Positions 18,193-27,164 of a stretch of 64,000 bases of DNA are shown here, in pieces. This DNA is from Mycobacterium sp. Aquia_216 (lineage in GTDB: Bacteria > Actinomycetota > Actinomycetes > Mycobacteriales > Mycobacteriaceae). The stretch is taken from the NCBI RefSeq assembly GCF_026723865.1, contig NZ_CP113529.1, positions 4,030,001 to 4,094,000 of the forward strand, given 5' to 3'. The notes under the pieces were generated by a model. It made no database searches and was not told the DNA's origin. It saw only the letters and a program-made list of their open reading frames with translations. A program made the position numbers and the translations under genes. How positions within the stretch are numbered: the stretch's first letter is position 1; each line of letters opens with the position of its first letter.

Positions 18193-18834
18193 ATGAGTGC
18201 TCCCGTCGGCCGGCGCAGGCCAGGCCGTCCGTTGGGAGCCGACGGAGCCGAGACGCGAGCCAAGATCCTGCACAGCGCCCGACAGGTCTTCGCCACCACC
18301 GGTTACGAGCGGGCCAGCCTCAAGCAGATCGCCGAGGACGCAGGGATCACCCGCAACGCCATCGCGCACTACTACGCCAGCAAGATCGAGCTCTACGGTG
18401 CCGCGCTGGCGTCGGTCCACGATGTCGTGGCCGGCCACATCCTCGCCAACGCCCAGGGAAAAACCGGCCCTGTCTTCCGTCGCGTCATGGCGGTGTTCGA
18501 AAGCGCCGTCGAATTCAGCCAGACCGACGAGACATTCGTCCGGTTCTTCGTCATCTCCACCGCCGATGCGATCACCCACCCGGAGCTTCGCGACAAGGCG
18601 CTGCTCCCGATCGACTCGGTACGCAACTACGTCGAAAACCTGCTTGCCAACGCCGCGCGCGACGGCGAGATCGATGTCGACATGGACACGGAGGCCACGA
18701 CCCAGGTCTGCATGGATCTCCTGTGGGGCCTGGCGATGGACACCGGCTTCTATTCCGATGAGCAACGCACGCAACGGACCATGCGATCTATCAGCCGGAT
18801 CCTCGACGCGACGTTCGCGCCCCCACAGAAATGA
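18193..18834 (+). CDS. TetR-family transcriptional regulator
   Basis: A 213-residue TetR protein. The arginine-rich N-terminal arm (GRRRPGRPLGADGAETRAK) leads into the helix-turn-helix at about 25-70 (ILHSARQVFATTGYERASLK, IAEDAGITRNAIAHYYASK). The C-terminal ligand domain contains TDETFVRFFVISTADAITHPEL. It starts at ATG 18193, next to the AveC relic, which suggests it once controlled that lost gene. It is convergent with the MarR gene downstream. Confidence 0.9.
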   Translation: MSAPVGRRRPGRPLGADGAETRAKILHSARQVFATTGYERASLKQIAEDAGITRNAIAHYYASKIELYGAALASVHDVVAGHILANAQGKTGPVFRRVMAVFESAVEFSQTDETFVRFFVISTADAITHPELRDKALLPIDSVRNYVENLLANAARDGEIDVDMDTEATTQVCMDLLWGLAMDTGFYSDEQRTQRTMRSISRILDATFAPPQK

Positions 18835-18864
18835 CAGGCGGAGTCAGGGCCGCCCCGTCGGGGC

Positions 18865-19386
18865 TTATGGCGCCTTACGGTCAGCGAGCACGCCGAGAAG
18901 CCTGCTCAGATACTGCTGATCAGCAGGTGCAAGCTCGGATAGCCACGCGCGCTCGCGCTCGCCTTGCTCACGCATCGCCGCGCGCAGGGCGCTGCTGCCC
19001 TCCTCAGTGAGCTCAATCCGGACCAAGCGACGGTCGGCGCCGTCGCGGACCCGACGCACCAAGCCATCGCGTTCGAGAGTGTTCAGCGCACTCGACACCG
19101 CGGCCCGTGATGCGCCGGACAGCCGTGCAACATCGCGCAGTTCGACGGTGCCGATTGCCCATAACACGTTCATGATGCGAAAGCCCGCCCATGTCCAGCC
19201 ACGTCGGCGATGCAGGCCCTCGAAATCCCGGGACAATCGATAGTGCAGCCGACTCAGGTTGAACACGAGCTCGGCATGCCCAGCCGCATCCTGACCCACC
19301 GCAGCATCCGCCCCCAGCCGGTGGGCCAACAGTTCCCGATACTCCTCGACGGTGATCGTCCGAGCCGACGGATGCTGGGTAGCCAT
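18865..19386 (-). CDS. MarR-family transcriptional regulator
   Basis: A 173-residue winged-helix regulator with the MarR core: WTWAGFRIMNVLWAIG, then the recognition region LRDVARLSGASRAAVSSALN, and the wing DGADRRLVRIELTEEG. MarR proteins are usually dimeric repressors released by small phenolic or lipid ligands. It is transcribed divergently from the carotenoid-oxygenase gene and shares a 376-bp upstream region with it, so it is a candidate regulator of the oxygenase-AveC pair. Confidence 0.9.
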   Translation of the reverse strand: MATQHPSARTITVEEYRELLAHRLGADAAVGQDAAGHAELVFNLSRLHYRLSRDFEGLHRRRGWTWAGFRIMNVLWAIGTVELRDVARLSGASRAAVSSALNTLERDGLVRRVRDGADRRLVRIELTEEGSSALRAAMREQGERERAWLSELAPADQQYLSRLLGVLADRKAP

Positions 19387-19471
19387 GTCCGATTATGGCC
19401 CACCGCGCGGCTTCCTCACTTCGCCGACGCGCCAGCACTCACCACCGCGGAGACTCATCGCTGATTTGTCT

Positions 19472-19484
19472 AACGATCGTTTAC
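19472..19484. promoter_or_regulatory. Palindrome AACGATCGTT, candidate operator
   Basis: A perfect 10-bp palindrome followed by TAC. The same decamer recurs at 37766-37775, upstream of the CrtC/AttH-like gene. A 9-of-10 copy occurs at 37432-37440, upstream of the kinase gene. Recurrence at intergenic sites of related gene groups suggests one regulator. Which TetR or MarR protein binds it is unknown. Confidence 0.4.
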
Positions 19485-19661
19485 ATAGCTGACGAGACCT
19501 GGTGCCCGATCCGCGGGAACCAATCCGCCTCGACCGCGTCGGCTAGGGCGACTATATAACACCAATTTACTGGTAGTTTGTTAATACTGCCGCATGTAGC
19601 AGGCCCTTCGATCGCGGTATCCGGATGTGCGTCAAGTCACGGTCAACACCTATACTTCTAT

Positions 19662-19677
19662 GTAAGTGATCGTTTAC
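19662..19677. promoter_or_regulatory. Imperfect dyad GTAA-N8-TTAC, candidate operator
   Basis: A 16-bp imperfect dyad centred on GATC and sharing GATCGTTTAC with the upstream site at 19475-19484. It lies about 85 bp before the carotenoid-oxygenase ATG, a usual place for an operator. Confidence 0.35.
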
Positions 19678-19762
19678 AAACGGACGCTTCAGCACTAGCA
19701 TCGGGCATATCGCAGCCCGTACGTCGGGCGCGCAGCCCGAGAGACAAGGACCAGGGATCAAG

Positions 19763-21259
19763 ATGAGCTACTCCGTTCCGGACACGGTGACGACCAAGGG
19801 ACCGTTCCAACCGATGCGCTTCGAGGCCACGGTCGAGGAGTGCATCGTCACCCATGGCGAGATCCCCAAGGACCTCACGGGTGGCATCTACCGCACCGGA
19901 CCCTGCTGGAAGCGGCCGGCCAAACAGGGGACGACACCGCTGCTGGCGATGGACGGCATGGTGCAGGGCCTGGTTTTCGAGAACGGCCGCGCCGACTTCC
20001 GCAACCGCTGGGTACGCACGCCCAAGTACGTACTCGAAGACAAATACGGCCGTGGAATGTTCGACTACGCCGACGGTGGATTCGGCGATTACCGCGATTA
20101 CGGCTACGGCGAGGTGGTGCGCACCGCCGAGAACGCTCACACCCCGCAGGGCACCGCCAGCATCAACATCTTCCCCTTCGCCGGCGAACTGATCGTATCG
20201 GGCGAACTGGGCGCTCCACCCCAGGTCATTGATCCGATCACGCTCGAGACCAAAGGCATCGTGCCGTGGGCGCCGGATTTGTCCAGAGGCCCACACGAGC
20301 CGGTGTGCTTCGGCGACGGAACATTCTGCGCTCACCCGAAGTGGGATGAGGACACCGGCATTCTCTACGGCTGGTCGTACAGCGACACCGCGCCCTATGT
20401 GTCGATGAAATACGTGCACCCCGACGGCACGGTGGAGTCACGTGACCTGTGGGATGCGCCGTATAACACTGTGGCACATGATATTTGGCTCACCCCCGAG
20501 TGGGTAGTCATGCCGTTCCAGCCATTTATCATTGACCTGAAGCGCAATAGCAAGGGCTACGCGGTCTTCGGCTGGGAGCCCGAACTCCCGATCACGCTTG
20601 CACTGATCCCACGGCACAACCTGCAGGGTGAGATCCGTTGGATTCAGACCGAGCTGCCCGCGCAATACGTCATGCACACCATGACGGCCAACATCAAGGC
20701 TGATCAGCTCATCCTTGACGCACCGATCTTCAACACGCCGCCCTTCCCGATGGAAAACGAGTTCAAGGAAGGCGATCAAGCCGCGCTGTTCTTCAGCAAT
20801 GCCGCGAGCTACCTGGGGCGCTGGACCGTCAACCTCACCACCGGCAACACCAAGACCGAGCAGCTCTCCGAGCTGCCTTCCGAGATCTGCAAAGTCGACC
20901 AACGCTTCTACGGAAAGGGCCATCGCTACGGCTTCCAGATCGGAGGTCAACCCAAGAAGCGTGGCATGCGGATGGACAGTCTCATCCGCAACGACGTGGA
21001 CAAGGTCAGTGAGCAGATCTACCAGATCCGGGGTCAGGGCGAACTAGCCGCGGTGCTCGAGGCCTCATTCGCACCGCGCACCATCGATGCTCCGGAGGGC
21101 GACGGCTACATCATCGTCCCGGTGTCGTGGTGGGCTGAGCGACGGGGTGAATTCCAGATCTTCGACACCGACGACATCACTGCCGGTCCGATCTGCAAGG
21201 TCGAGCTGCCCTTCCACATGGGCTGGACCCCGCACGGTCACTGGATGGATTTCCGCTGA
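19763..21259 (+). CDS. Carotenoid oxygenase family protein (CCD/RPE65-like)
   Basis: A 498-residue seven-bladed propeller iron(II) dioxygenase. The family cleaves a C=C bond of carotenoids, apocarotenoids or stilbenes with O2. The four iron-binding His are visible: His191 in CAHPKWD, His239 in TVAHDIW, His305 in YVMHTMTA, and His491 or 493 in TPHGHW near the C-terminus. No signal peptide is present. The gene starts after AAGGA-N9-ATG and lies 45 bp before an AveC-like gene on the same strand. The substrate is unknown; polyene lipids made by the nearby desaturase-like enzymes are one possibility. Confidence 0.9.
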   Translation: MSYSVPDTVTTKGPFQPMRFEATVEECIVTHGEIPKDLTGGIYRTGPCWKRPAKQGTTPLLAMDGMVQGLVFENGRADFRNRWVRTPKYVLEDKYGRGMFDYADGGFGDYRDYGYGEVVRTAENAHTPQGTASINIFPFAGELIVSGELGAPPQVIDPITLETKGIVPWAPDLSRGPHEPVCFGDGTFCAHPKWDEDTGILYGWSYSDTAPYVSMKYVHPDGTVESRDLWDAPYNTVAHDIWLTPEWVVMPFQPFIIDLKRNSKGYAVFGWEPELPITLALIPRHNLQGEIRWIQTELPAQYVMHTMTANIKADQLILDAPIFNTPPFPMENEFKEGDQAALFFSNAASYLGRWTVNLTTGNTKTEQLSELPSEICKVDQRFYGKGHRYGFQIGGQPKKRGMRMDSLIRNDVDKVSEQIYQIRGQGELAAVLEASFAPRTIDAPEGDGYIIVPVSWWAERRGEFQIFDTDDITAGPICKVELPFHMGWTPHGHWMDFR

Positions 21260-21304
21260 TGCGGTCGTTGACAATTTGATACACAGGGTTTCATTATTAA
21301 GCTC

Positions 21305-22495
21305 ATGGTAACGACGCCTGCGACCGCTACCAAAATTCAGCGAACGCCCGATGCCGACGTTCAGCCGAACCCGGAGTCGCGGCCTTTGGTTCCAGTGAAA
21401 TGGTGGGCCGGCCTGGGTGTGCTGATTCTGGCCTTCATCGCCTACGTCTTGATCGACTGGGTAACCGGTCCGTTCTTCGAGCGGGTGCCGACGGGTCCGA
21501 TGGATCCGCCGACATATATGAAAGTGGCGATGGTCTTCTTCCAGACCGCGTCAATGCCCGTCGGCCTCGGCCTCATAGGTTGGTTCGTCGTGCGTCCGAT
21601 CATCCGGCAGCGCCGGTTGACCCTGGACGGGATGCTGGTGCTCGCGTTTTCGACGCTGTGGTTCCAAGACCCGTTGTCGGCGTACGGGGGGCACTGGTTC
21701 ACCTACAACTCGTGGGCGATCAATTACGGCGCATGGGTGCATAGCGTCCCGGGTTGGCTATCCAACGGGAATCCCGGCGCGATGCTGGTCGAACCGATCC
21801 TGATCATGCCGGGTTTATACGTCTACGTCTTCGTCATCACGATGTTCCTCGGATGCTGGGCGATGCGCCGGGCCAAGGCCAAGTGGCCGCGAATCGGCGC
21901 AGTCGGACTGATCGGCGTGTGCTTCGTCGCCATGGTCGGATTCGACATCGTCCTCGAGGGCGTGATCTTCATGCCGCTCGGCATCTGGGAATACCCGGGT
22001 GGACGCGGCCCCGCGATTTTCAGCGGGACCTACCATGCCTTCCCGTTGAATGAAGTCGTCACCGTCTCAGCGACGTTCACTGCCGTGGCTTGCCTGCGCT
22101 ACTTCCGCAATGACCGAGGGCAGACGCTGGTCGAACGCGGTGCCGAACGCCTTCGGATGTCCGACCGGGCGCAGGCGGTGGTGCGAGCGCTGGCGGTGTT
22201 CGCCGGCGTGCACGTGGCATTGTTCATGACTTACAACGTGCCGAACTACTGGATTGGAACCCACTCTAAGGAATGGCAACGCGACCTTGTCGACCGCTCG
22301 TACCTCACCGACGGACTGTGCGGACAAGGCACCGACCACGCATGCCCCGGCCCGGGTGTTCCGTTGAGCCGCAATGACAATACCGGTTCCGGCAAGGGCT
22401 CTGCCTACATCACACCGGACGGCAAGGCCGTGATCCCGCCGCATACCAGCCTCCCGGCCCAATACCCATTTGCGACGTCGACCCCGCAACGCTAG
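21305..22495 (+). CDS. AveC-like (spirocyclase-family) membrane protein, copy 2
   Basis: A 396-residue polytopic membrane protein, the longest AveC-like copy here. Family signs are WWAGLGVLILAFIAYVLIDW (segment 1), RRLTLDG, NSWAINYGAW, PGLYVYVFVITMFLGC, and the cytosolic RNDRGQTLVERG followed by a last segment. It keeps the family tail (LTDGLCGQG then CPGPGVP) and adds about 50 polar residues. It lies 45 bp after the carotenoid-oxygenase gene, so the two are probably co-expressed, which suggests oxidative cleavage followed by cyclisation; this is inference. It is convergent with the next gene. Confidence 0.75.
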   Translation: MVTTPATATKIQRTPDADVQPNPESRPLVPVKWWAGLGVLILAFIAYVLIDWVTGPFFERVPTGPMDPPTYMKVAMVFFQTASMPVGLGLIGWFVVRPIIRQRRLTLDGMLVLAFSTLWFQDPLSAYGGHWFTYNSWAINYGAWVHSVPGWLSNGNPGAMLVEPILIMPGLYVYVFVITMFLGCWAMRRAKAKWPRIGAVGLIGVCFVAMVGFDIVLEGVIFMPLGIWEYPGGRGPAIFSGTYHAFPLNEVVTVSATFTAVACLRYFRNDRGQTLVERGAERLRMSDRAQAVVRALAVFAGVHVALFMTYNVPNYWIGTHSKEWQRDLVDRSYLTDGLCGQGTDHACPGPGVPLSRNDNTGSGKGSAYITPDGKAVIPPHTSLPAQYPFATSTPQR

Positions 22496-22502
22496 GACCG
22501 GT

Positions 22503-23309
22503 TCACACTCGAGTGCGGACGGCGTTACCACGCCCCCGTGCCGAGGACATCCGCGCCGCGTAAGCGATCAGCAGGTCGAGGGTCCCGAGGCCGACCGCGA
22601 TGGTCAGTGCGGCCGCCAGCCATCGCACCGACGTGGAAGCATGGGCATTGAGTGCGCTGAAGATCGGCCACCCAACCGCGACGCTGCCCGCCGCGTCCGA
22701 CATCATCGGCAGGAACAGCAAATACAGCGCTCGCCCGCCGGTGAACGTGTCCCCCGCGGCCATCAGCAACACGGCCAGCGCAAGCGGGCCGACCGCGTTG
22801 ATCGCGATCCAATACACGGGAAAGCCGCTGATCTGCAACGGTGCATCGCCGTAGTAGCTGTAGATGCCGCTGGCCAACACGGGCAGTTCGACGGCGACGT
22901 CGACCACCACCAACACGCCCACCCAACCCCACAGCTGCCGCCGGCTCACGCCGCGTCGCAGGCTCTGCAGTATCAGATACGGCATCGCGCCGAAGAAGAC
23001 AATGTAAATACCCAAGCCCCACAACGGAACACGTGCGAACGTATCGAGTGCGGTCCACTGCCCTACAACCGGATGCCACACCAGTCCCAGGACGTCGTCG
23101 ATCGGCTCGTTGAAATACGATATCGCTCCCCCGACTAGCAATAACGCCAGCGTGAACGATCGCGACCGGGCGATGTCGCGCACCGCGTACGCGGCGAAAC
23201 CAGCCACCAGAACCGCCATAGCCGCGGTCGCGACGAGTTGAGCGGATTGTGGCATCGCCGTGCCATCGGGAGTCGCGGGCAAATCGAAGTGCCCACGGAA
23301 CCGGCTCAT
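22503..23309 (-). CDS. Polytopic membrane protein with EPxxD motif (family C, copy 1)
   Basis: A 268-residue hydrophobic protein with about seven membrane segments, homologous to its neighbour and to the protein at 38766. The shared core is LVGGAISYFNEPIDD (Glu68, Asp71/72), then WGLGIYIVFFGAMPY, VELPVLASGIYSYYG, and a Pro-Met-Ser-Asp segment PMMSDAAGS. The ATG at 23309 overlaps the stop of the upstream family-C gene by 4 bp (ATGA). I do not know a function. In size and topology it is like integral-membrane terpene or carotenoid cyclases, and an Asp/Glu pair within the membrane would fit acid catalysis; this is speculation. Confidence 0.7.
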   Translation of the reverse strand: MSRFRGHFDLPATPDGTAMPQSAQLVATAAMAVLVAGFAAYAVRDIARSRSFTLALLLVGGAISYFNEPIDDVLGLVWHPVVGQWTALDTFARVPLWGLGIYIVFFGAMPYLILQSLRRGVSRRQLWGWVGVLVVVDVAVELPVLASGIYSYYGDAPLQISGFPVYWIAINAVGPLALAVLLMAAGDTFTGGRALYLLFLPMMSDAAGSVAVGWPIFSALNAHASTSVRWLAAALTIAVGLGTLDLLIAYAARMSSARGRGNAVRTRV

Positions 23310-24130
23310 CCCTGCTCCTGCAGTTCGGGTGTCGATTCCACGCCTTGTTGCATCTTCAAGGTGTGGGCGTAGATCCATCGTGCTGACGCATCGAGTATTG
23401 CCAAACCAATTGCGCAGGAAGCGAATGCGCCGGCCCAGGTTATCCACGCTGGAGCGCCGGGCGCGTGCAGGGCGTTGTAGACGGGCAATCCCACCGCGGC
23501 GCTGCAGGCGGCGTCGGTCACCACAGGCAAGAACAACACCAGCACAGTACGCCAGCCCGTGAAATAGCCCGGCGCCGCAAACAGGATCGCGGCGCACAGG
23601 ATTGGGCCCGTGGTGTTGATGAACAGCCAGTACAGCGGGAATCCACCGATGCTCATCGGCACCTGACCATAGCCAAAGTAGGTATAGAGGTGAAAGTACA
23701 ACAGCGGCAACTCAATCAGCAGATCAGCCACGAACGTGATTGCGATGCCAGTCCAGAATGCCCGAGGGGTGAAGCTCAGCCTGCGCAGCTCTAACAGCAA
23801 CACATACGCGATGCCGCCGAAGAAGATGATGTAAGTAGGCAGCCCCCAGTGCGGTATGGGGCCCATCGTCTCGAAGACCACATCCTGGCCAGGCCGCGGA
23901 TGGTGTACGAGTCCCAGGATGTCGTCGAGCGGCTCGTTCAATAACGCGATCCCGCCACCTGCCAGCAACACCACTCCGAGCGGCGACCCCGTCCGTCGCC
24001 ATTGCCGTATCACGAATGCCACGAACGCGACCACTACGATCCAGAGCACGAATTCAGCGACGGTCTGAGGTATCCGCGGGAAGATCATGTCCGGGGGTGT
24101 CGGGATGTTGAACTGTGCCATGGCGATCAC
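23306..24130 (-). CDS. Polytopic membrane protein with EPxxD motif (family C, copy 2)
   Basis: A 274-residue membrane protein with about seven hydrophobic segments. It shows [15 protein letters not shown] (Glu66), [31 protein letters not shown] and [10 protein letters not shown], matching the copy downstream position by position. GTG 24130 forms a GTGA junction with the stop of the upstream FAD oxidoreductase; ATG 24121 is an alternative start. The arrangement of FAD enzyme, copy 2 and copy 1, all overlapping by 4 bp, indicates a tightly coupled three-protein unit, possibly with the two membrane proteins pairing as a heterodimer. Confidence 0.7.
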   Translation of the reverse strand: MIAMAQFNIPTPPDMIFPRIPQTVAEFVLWIVVVAFVAFVIRQWRRTGSPLGVVLLAGGGIALLNEPLDDILGLVHHPRPGQDVVFETMGPIPHWGLPTYIIFFGGIAYVLLLELRRLSFTPRAFWTGIAITFVADLLIELPLLYFHLYTYFGYGQVPMSIGGFPLYWLFINTTGPILCAAILFAAPGYFTGWRTVLVLFLPVVTDAACSAAVGLPVYNALHAPGAPAWITWAGAFASCAIGLAILDASARWIYAHTLKMQQGVESTPELQEQG

Positions 24131-25482
24131 GCAGTCAGTGCGGATGCCGGTGAAAGTGCTTGTTGCAGTTCACGTGCGGCACGCTCGCCAGCGGTAGTTG
24201 CCGTGTTGACGTTGCCTGACGAGTTGTAAGAACCTGCCAGGTGGATACGACTGTTCAGATCTCGGGCGGCATGGAAACGGCCTAGCGCGCGGTAGAGGCC
24301 GGGGTGGCTGTAGACGAGTACCGGGTACCAGCGGTTGACTCGCGCGAACTCGATCGTGGTGCCCAACCCGGGGATTGCCTTCTCCGCATCGGGCAACACA
24401 TCAGCCAGGATCTCATCGTCGGTGGAATCCATGTGATCGACGGCCCACTGGTTCATCATGAACAGCGACACCAGGCCTTTGCCGGCAGGCGCGCGCTCCG
24501 GCGCCTTGTTGTGTTCCAGGATCACCGCGAACAGCCCTTCTGACACCGGTCGAGGAACGACGACAAAGGAGGCCGGACAGTCGGGAACTCGGTTCAGCGC
24601 CAAATTGATCGACATCGTCGAGGTGTAGTTCAGCTCCCGCAAGAACTTGGCACGCTCGGGATCTAACTGCGGCACGATATCGGGGACCCGATTACCCATG
24701 GAGCTGACGATCGCGCCGGCACCGCGTTCGGAGTATTGCCTGCCGTCAGGCCCGACGCAGGTGACCGTCACGCCGCCGGCGTCTTCGACGACTTCGACGA
24801 CGTCGGTATTGAGGCGTACGTCGGGGATGGCCGCGGCCAGCCGGTCGGGAAACGAAGAATAGCCGTCGCGAAACGCATACAGCTTGGTGCCCAGCACCTT
24901 CTGCCACAGGAAAAAGAACTCCACGACCGAGATCACGCTGGCCGGAACACCCGCTCCGCCGCGCACGGTCGGTTCGATCAGATAGTCGTACAGCTCGCCG
25001 TCAAGACCGCGCCGCCGGCAGTACTGCTCGGGCGTCTCGGTGTCGTATGAGCCGGCAATGGACAAGTCTTCATAGCTCAGCAGGTTGCGCAGCTTGAATG
25101 AGTCCACAGCCAGTCGGGCAACCTTTAGCTTCGAGCGCAGCGACAGCAGCTTTGTGCGGGCGGCATCCACGACAAGGCGATTCGCCCGCAGGTAGTGCAT
25201 CTGATCGCCGCGCATGAAACCCATCAGCGAGTTCGCCGGTATCAGTTCGTCTGTCATGCCGATGTCCTCGACCAACCGCAGCACGCTGTCGTAAGCAGCC
25301 GGCAAGATCGTCGTCCCGGCTTCCATCAGATAGCCGTCACGTTTGACTGAAAGTAGCTGTCCACCAACACGATCCCGGGATTCGATTACTACGACCTCGT
25401 GACCGGCTTCCTGCAACCGCCAGGCCGCCGCTAGCCCTGACGGGCCTGCGCCAACGACGTACACCTTCGATAGGTCAGACAT
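24127..25482 (-). CDS. FAD-dependent oxidoreductase, phytoene-desaturase/PPO-like
   Basis: A 451-residue FAD protein. The Rossmann motif GAGPSG is at residues 11-16, Glu34 binds the ribose and VGGQ is at 39-42. [22 protein letters not shown] near the end forms the C-terminal FAD contact. It is closest to the protein at 39872 (shared [17 protein letters not shown] / QGYLMEEGATILPSAYE). I chose ATG 25482 (MSDLSKVY), because the longer frame would run into the operator at 25494-25514. First gene of an operon with two family-C membrane proteins, divergent from a TetR gene that probably represses it. Confidence 0.82.
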   Translation of the reverse strand: MSDLSKVYVVGAGPSGLAAAWRLQEAGHEVVVIESRDRVGGQLLSVKRDGYLMEAGTTILPAAYDSVLRLVEDIGMTDELIPANSLMGFMRGDQMHYLRANRLVVDAARTKLLSLRSKLKVARLAVDSFKLRNLLSYEDLSIAGSYDTETPEQYCRRRGLDGELYDYLIEPTVRGGAGVPASVISVVEFFFLWQKVLGTKLYAFRDGYSSFPDRLAAAIPDVRLNTDVVEVVEDAGGVTVTCVGPDGRQYSERGAGAIVSSMGNRVPDIVPQLDPERAKFLRELNYTSTMSINLALNRVPDCPASFVVVPRPVSEGLFAVILEHNKAPERAPAGKGLVSLFMMNQWAVDHMDSTDDEILADVLPDAEKAIPGLGTTIEFARVNRWYPVLVYSHPGLYRALGRFHAARDLNSRIHLAGSYNSSGNVNTATTAGERAARELQQALSPASALTA

Positions 25483-25493
25483 GCTGTGCACTG

Positions 25494-25514
25494 TATCAAA
25501 CACATAGTTTGATA
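25494..25514. promoter_or_regulatory. Perfect inverted repeat, likely TetR operator
   Basis: TATCAAAC-N5-GTTTGATA: perfect 8-bp arms (25494-25501 and 25507-25514). It lies 12 bp upstream of the FAD oxidoreductase start and 46 bp upstream of the divergent TetR start. Its position between the two genes and its 21-bp size fit a TetR operator that controls both. Confidence 0.7.
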
Positions 25515-25560
25515 AACAGACACTCTGTATGAATCACTCGACAGTGCATATACTTCGTGC

Positions 25561-26265
25561 GTGAACCCATCCCCTCCTCGACCATTGCAGCTGTCTCGGC
25601 CCCAACGCCGCAGTATGCTCAGCCGCCATTTGGTCGGCGTCGTCGAAGAATTAGTGGCAGGAGGAGCCAGGTACGCCGATTTGAGTGTCGAGGCGATCAT
25701 CACTGCGGGCGGGATTTCGCGGTCCACGTTTTACGTCTACTTCGACGATAAGGGCGATCTGCTCGTTGCGATGGCCCAAGATGTCATCGGCGACCTGCTC
25801 GCCGATGGAGCGTCGTGGTGGGAGCTGCCTGTACAGGCAACCCGCGAGGATCTGCACAAGGCCATGCGGGTGCCGATCGACACCTATCGCAAGCACCGCA
25901 CGATTCTGGGAACCATCGCCGAGACCGCCGCTTACGACCCGCGGGCACAGGAACAACAGCAACACCTGATCGGCCAAGTGGTGAGCGCGCTCGGGACCTA
26001 TATCGCTGACGCCCAGCGAGCCGAAGTGGCCGATGCCGATCTGGACGCCGCGCGCACCGCGCAGTGGCTCATCTGGATGATCGAACGCGGGCTCTATCAA
26101 CTGGTCGGCACCGCCGACGACGAGGAGGTTGAGCATCAGCTCGATGCGCTCGTCGAGATCGTCTGGCGGGTGGTCTATCTCAGCGGCCGCGGCGCAGCGA
26201 CCCGGCCGGCGAGGGCGCGGACTGCCAAACCGGTCCCCCCAACTAAGCGGAGATCACCCAAGTAG
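25561..26265 (+). CDS. TetR-family transcriptional regulator
   Basis: A 234-residue TetR protein with a GTG start. The helix-turn-helix spans about residues 25-70 (HLVGVVEELVAGGARYADLS, then ITAGGISRSTFYVYFDDKGDLL). The C-terminal domain has DAARTAQWLIWMIERGLYQ, a segment common in mycobacterial TetR proteins, and a basic tail (residues 213-234). It is divergent from the FAD-family C operon, with a perfect inverted repeat between them, so it is probably its repressor. Convergent with the next TetR gene, 10 bp away. Confidence 0.9.
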   Translation: MNPSPPRPLQLSRPQRRSMLSRHLVGVVEELVAGGARYADLSVEAIITAGGISRSTFYVYFDDKGDLLVAMAQDVIGDLLADGASWWELPVQATREDLHKAMRVPIDTYRKHRTILGTIAETAAYDPRAQEQQQHLIGQVVSALGTYIADAQRAEVADADLDAARTAQWLIWMIERGLYQLVGTADDEEVEHQLDALVEIVWRVVYLSGRGAATRPARARTAKPVPPTKRRSPK

Positions 26266-26275
26266 GTCGAGTACC

Positions 26276-26920
26276 TCAGGCCCGCGGCTGGTGTCCGGCG
26301 ACCCCATAGAGCAGCATCCGGGTGACCTCGTTGATCTGACGGACCTTCCCGGGGCGACGCTGATCGGGCGGGAACACCCAGTCGTCGAGCAGCACCAGGG
26401 CCAGAACCGACCCGACCGACACGGCGACGCTGACCGGGGCGTCGAGGTTACGGAAATTCCGAGCTTCACTGTGCTCCAGCAGCACTCGCCGTGGCGTGCT
26501 GAGGTTGTTGGCCAGTCTCTCGCTAACCCGGGTAGCGACTTCCGCCAGCCCCGGGTCGTTGCCGGTGATGCGGGCGGCAACCAGAGTGGATAGCAGTCCG
26601 CGGTGCTCGTCGACGAGGGTGTAAAACCCCTTTACGAAGGCTTCCGCCACCTGCATCGGATCAGCGGAGGCAGTTGTTTTCGCATCCCAGGTCGTGGCCC
26701 AGTTGTCGACGAACTCGGAGAACGGGGCCAGGATCGTCGTCTCGAACAGTTCGGCCTTCGACCCAAAGTTGCGGAAAATGACCGATTCTCCGACGCCGGC
26801 TTCCTCGGCGATATGGCGGGTGAGGGTGCCGTGGTAACCGTTTGCAGAGAACAGGCGATGAGCGGCTTTGACGATGAGTTCCCTTACCGTGTCGGGTGCG
26901 CGGCGTCCGCCCCTGCGCAT
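26276..26920 (-). CDS. TetR-family transcriptional regulator
   Basis: A 214-residue TetR protein. The DNA-binding domain is at about residues 9-55 (TVRELIVKAAHRLFSANGYH, HIAEEAGVGESVIFRNFGSKAELF), followed by a helical ligand domain. It starts at ATG 26918-26920. It is convergent with the preceding TetR and lies upstream of the AveC-like gene at 27165, but transcribed away from it across a 245-bp gap, so its target is unclear. Confidence 0.88.
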   Translation of the reverse strand: MRRGGRRAPDTVRELIVKAAHRLFSANGYHGTLTRHIAEEAGVGESVIFRNFGSKAELFETTILAPFSEFVDNWATTWDAKTTASADPMQVAEAFVKGFYTLVDEHRGLLSTLVAARITGNDPGLAEVATRVSERLANNLSTPRRVLLEHSEARNFRNLDAPVSVAVSVGSVLALVLLDDWVFPPDQRRPGKVRQINEVTRMLLYGVAGHQPRA

Positions 26921-27164
26921 GACAGTGGATTCGGTCGTCAGCGCTACTCACCCCTCTCGCCCCCACGCCGCAGCTGATCTGCCTACGTGGCTGTTCAAAG
27001 GGTAGCGTGACCGGGCTGCCGATCTGGTGAACCGCCGCTTATCGGGTTTGACCAATTGGCACCGCGCGGCACTCCGTCGACGCTTATTCAGCGCGGATTC
27101 TCCACTGCGCGAACCGCTTTAATTCCCAGCCGGGAGCGTCGCCGAGCGCTATCGCCCAGCCGGA

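Larger units (their letters stand above)
19387..19762. other. Divergent regulatory region between MarR and carotenoid-oxygenase genes
   Basis: 376 bp without a gene. It contains the perfect palindrome AACGATCGTT at 19472-19481. The 10-mer GATCGTTTAC occurs twice, at 19475-19484 and 19668-19677, the second inside the dyad GTAA-N8-TTAC at 19662-19677. An AT-rich stretch at 19553-19592 may be a promoter. The last bases before the ATG hold AAGGA, a good ribosome site. Confidence 0.6.
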
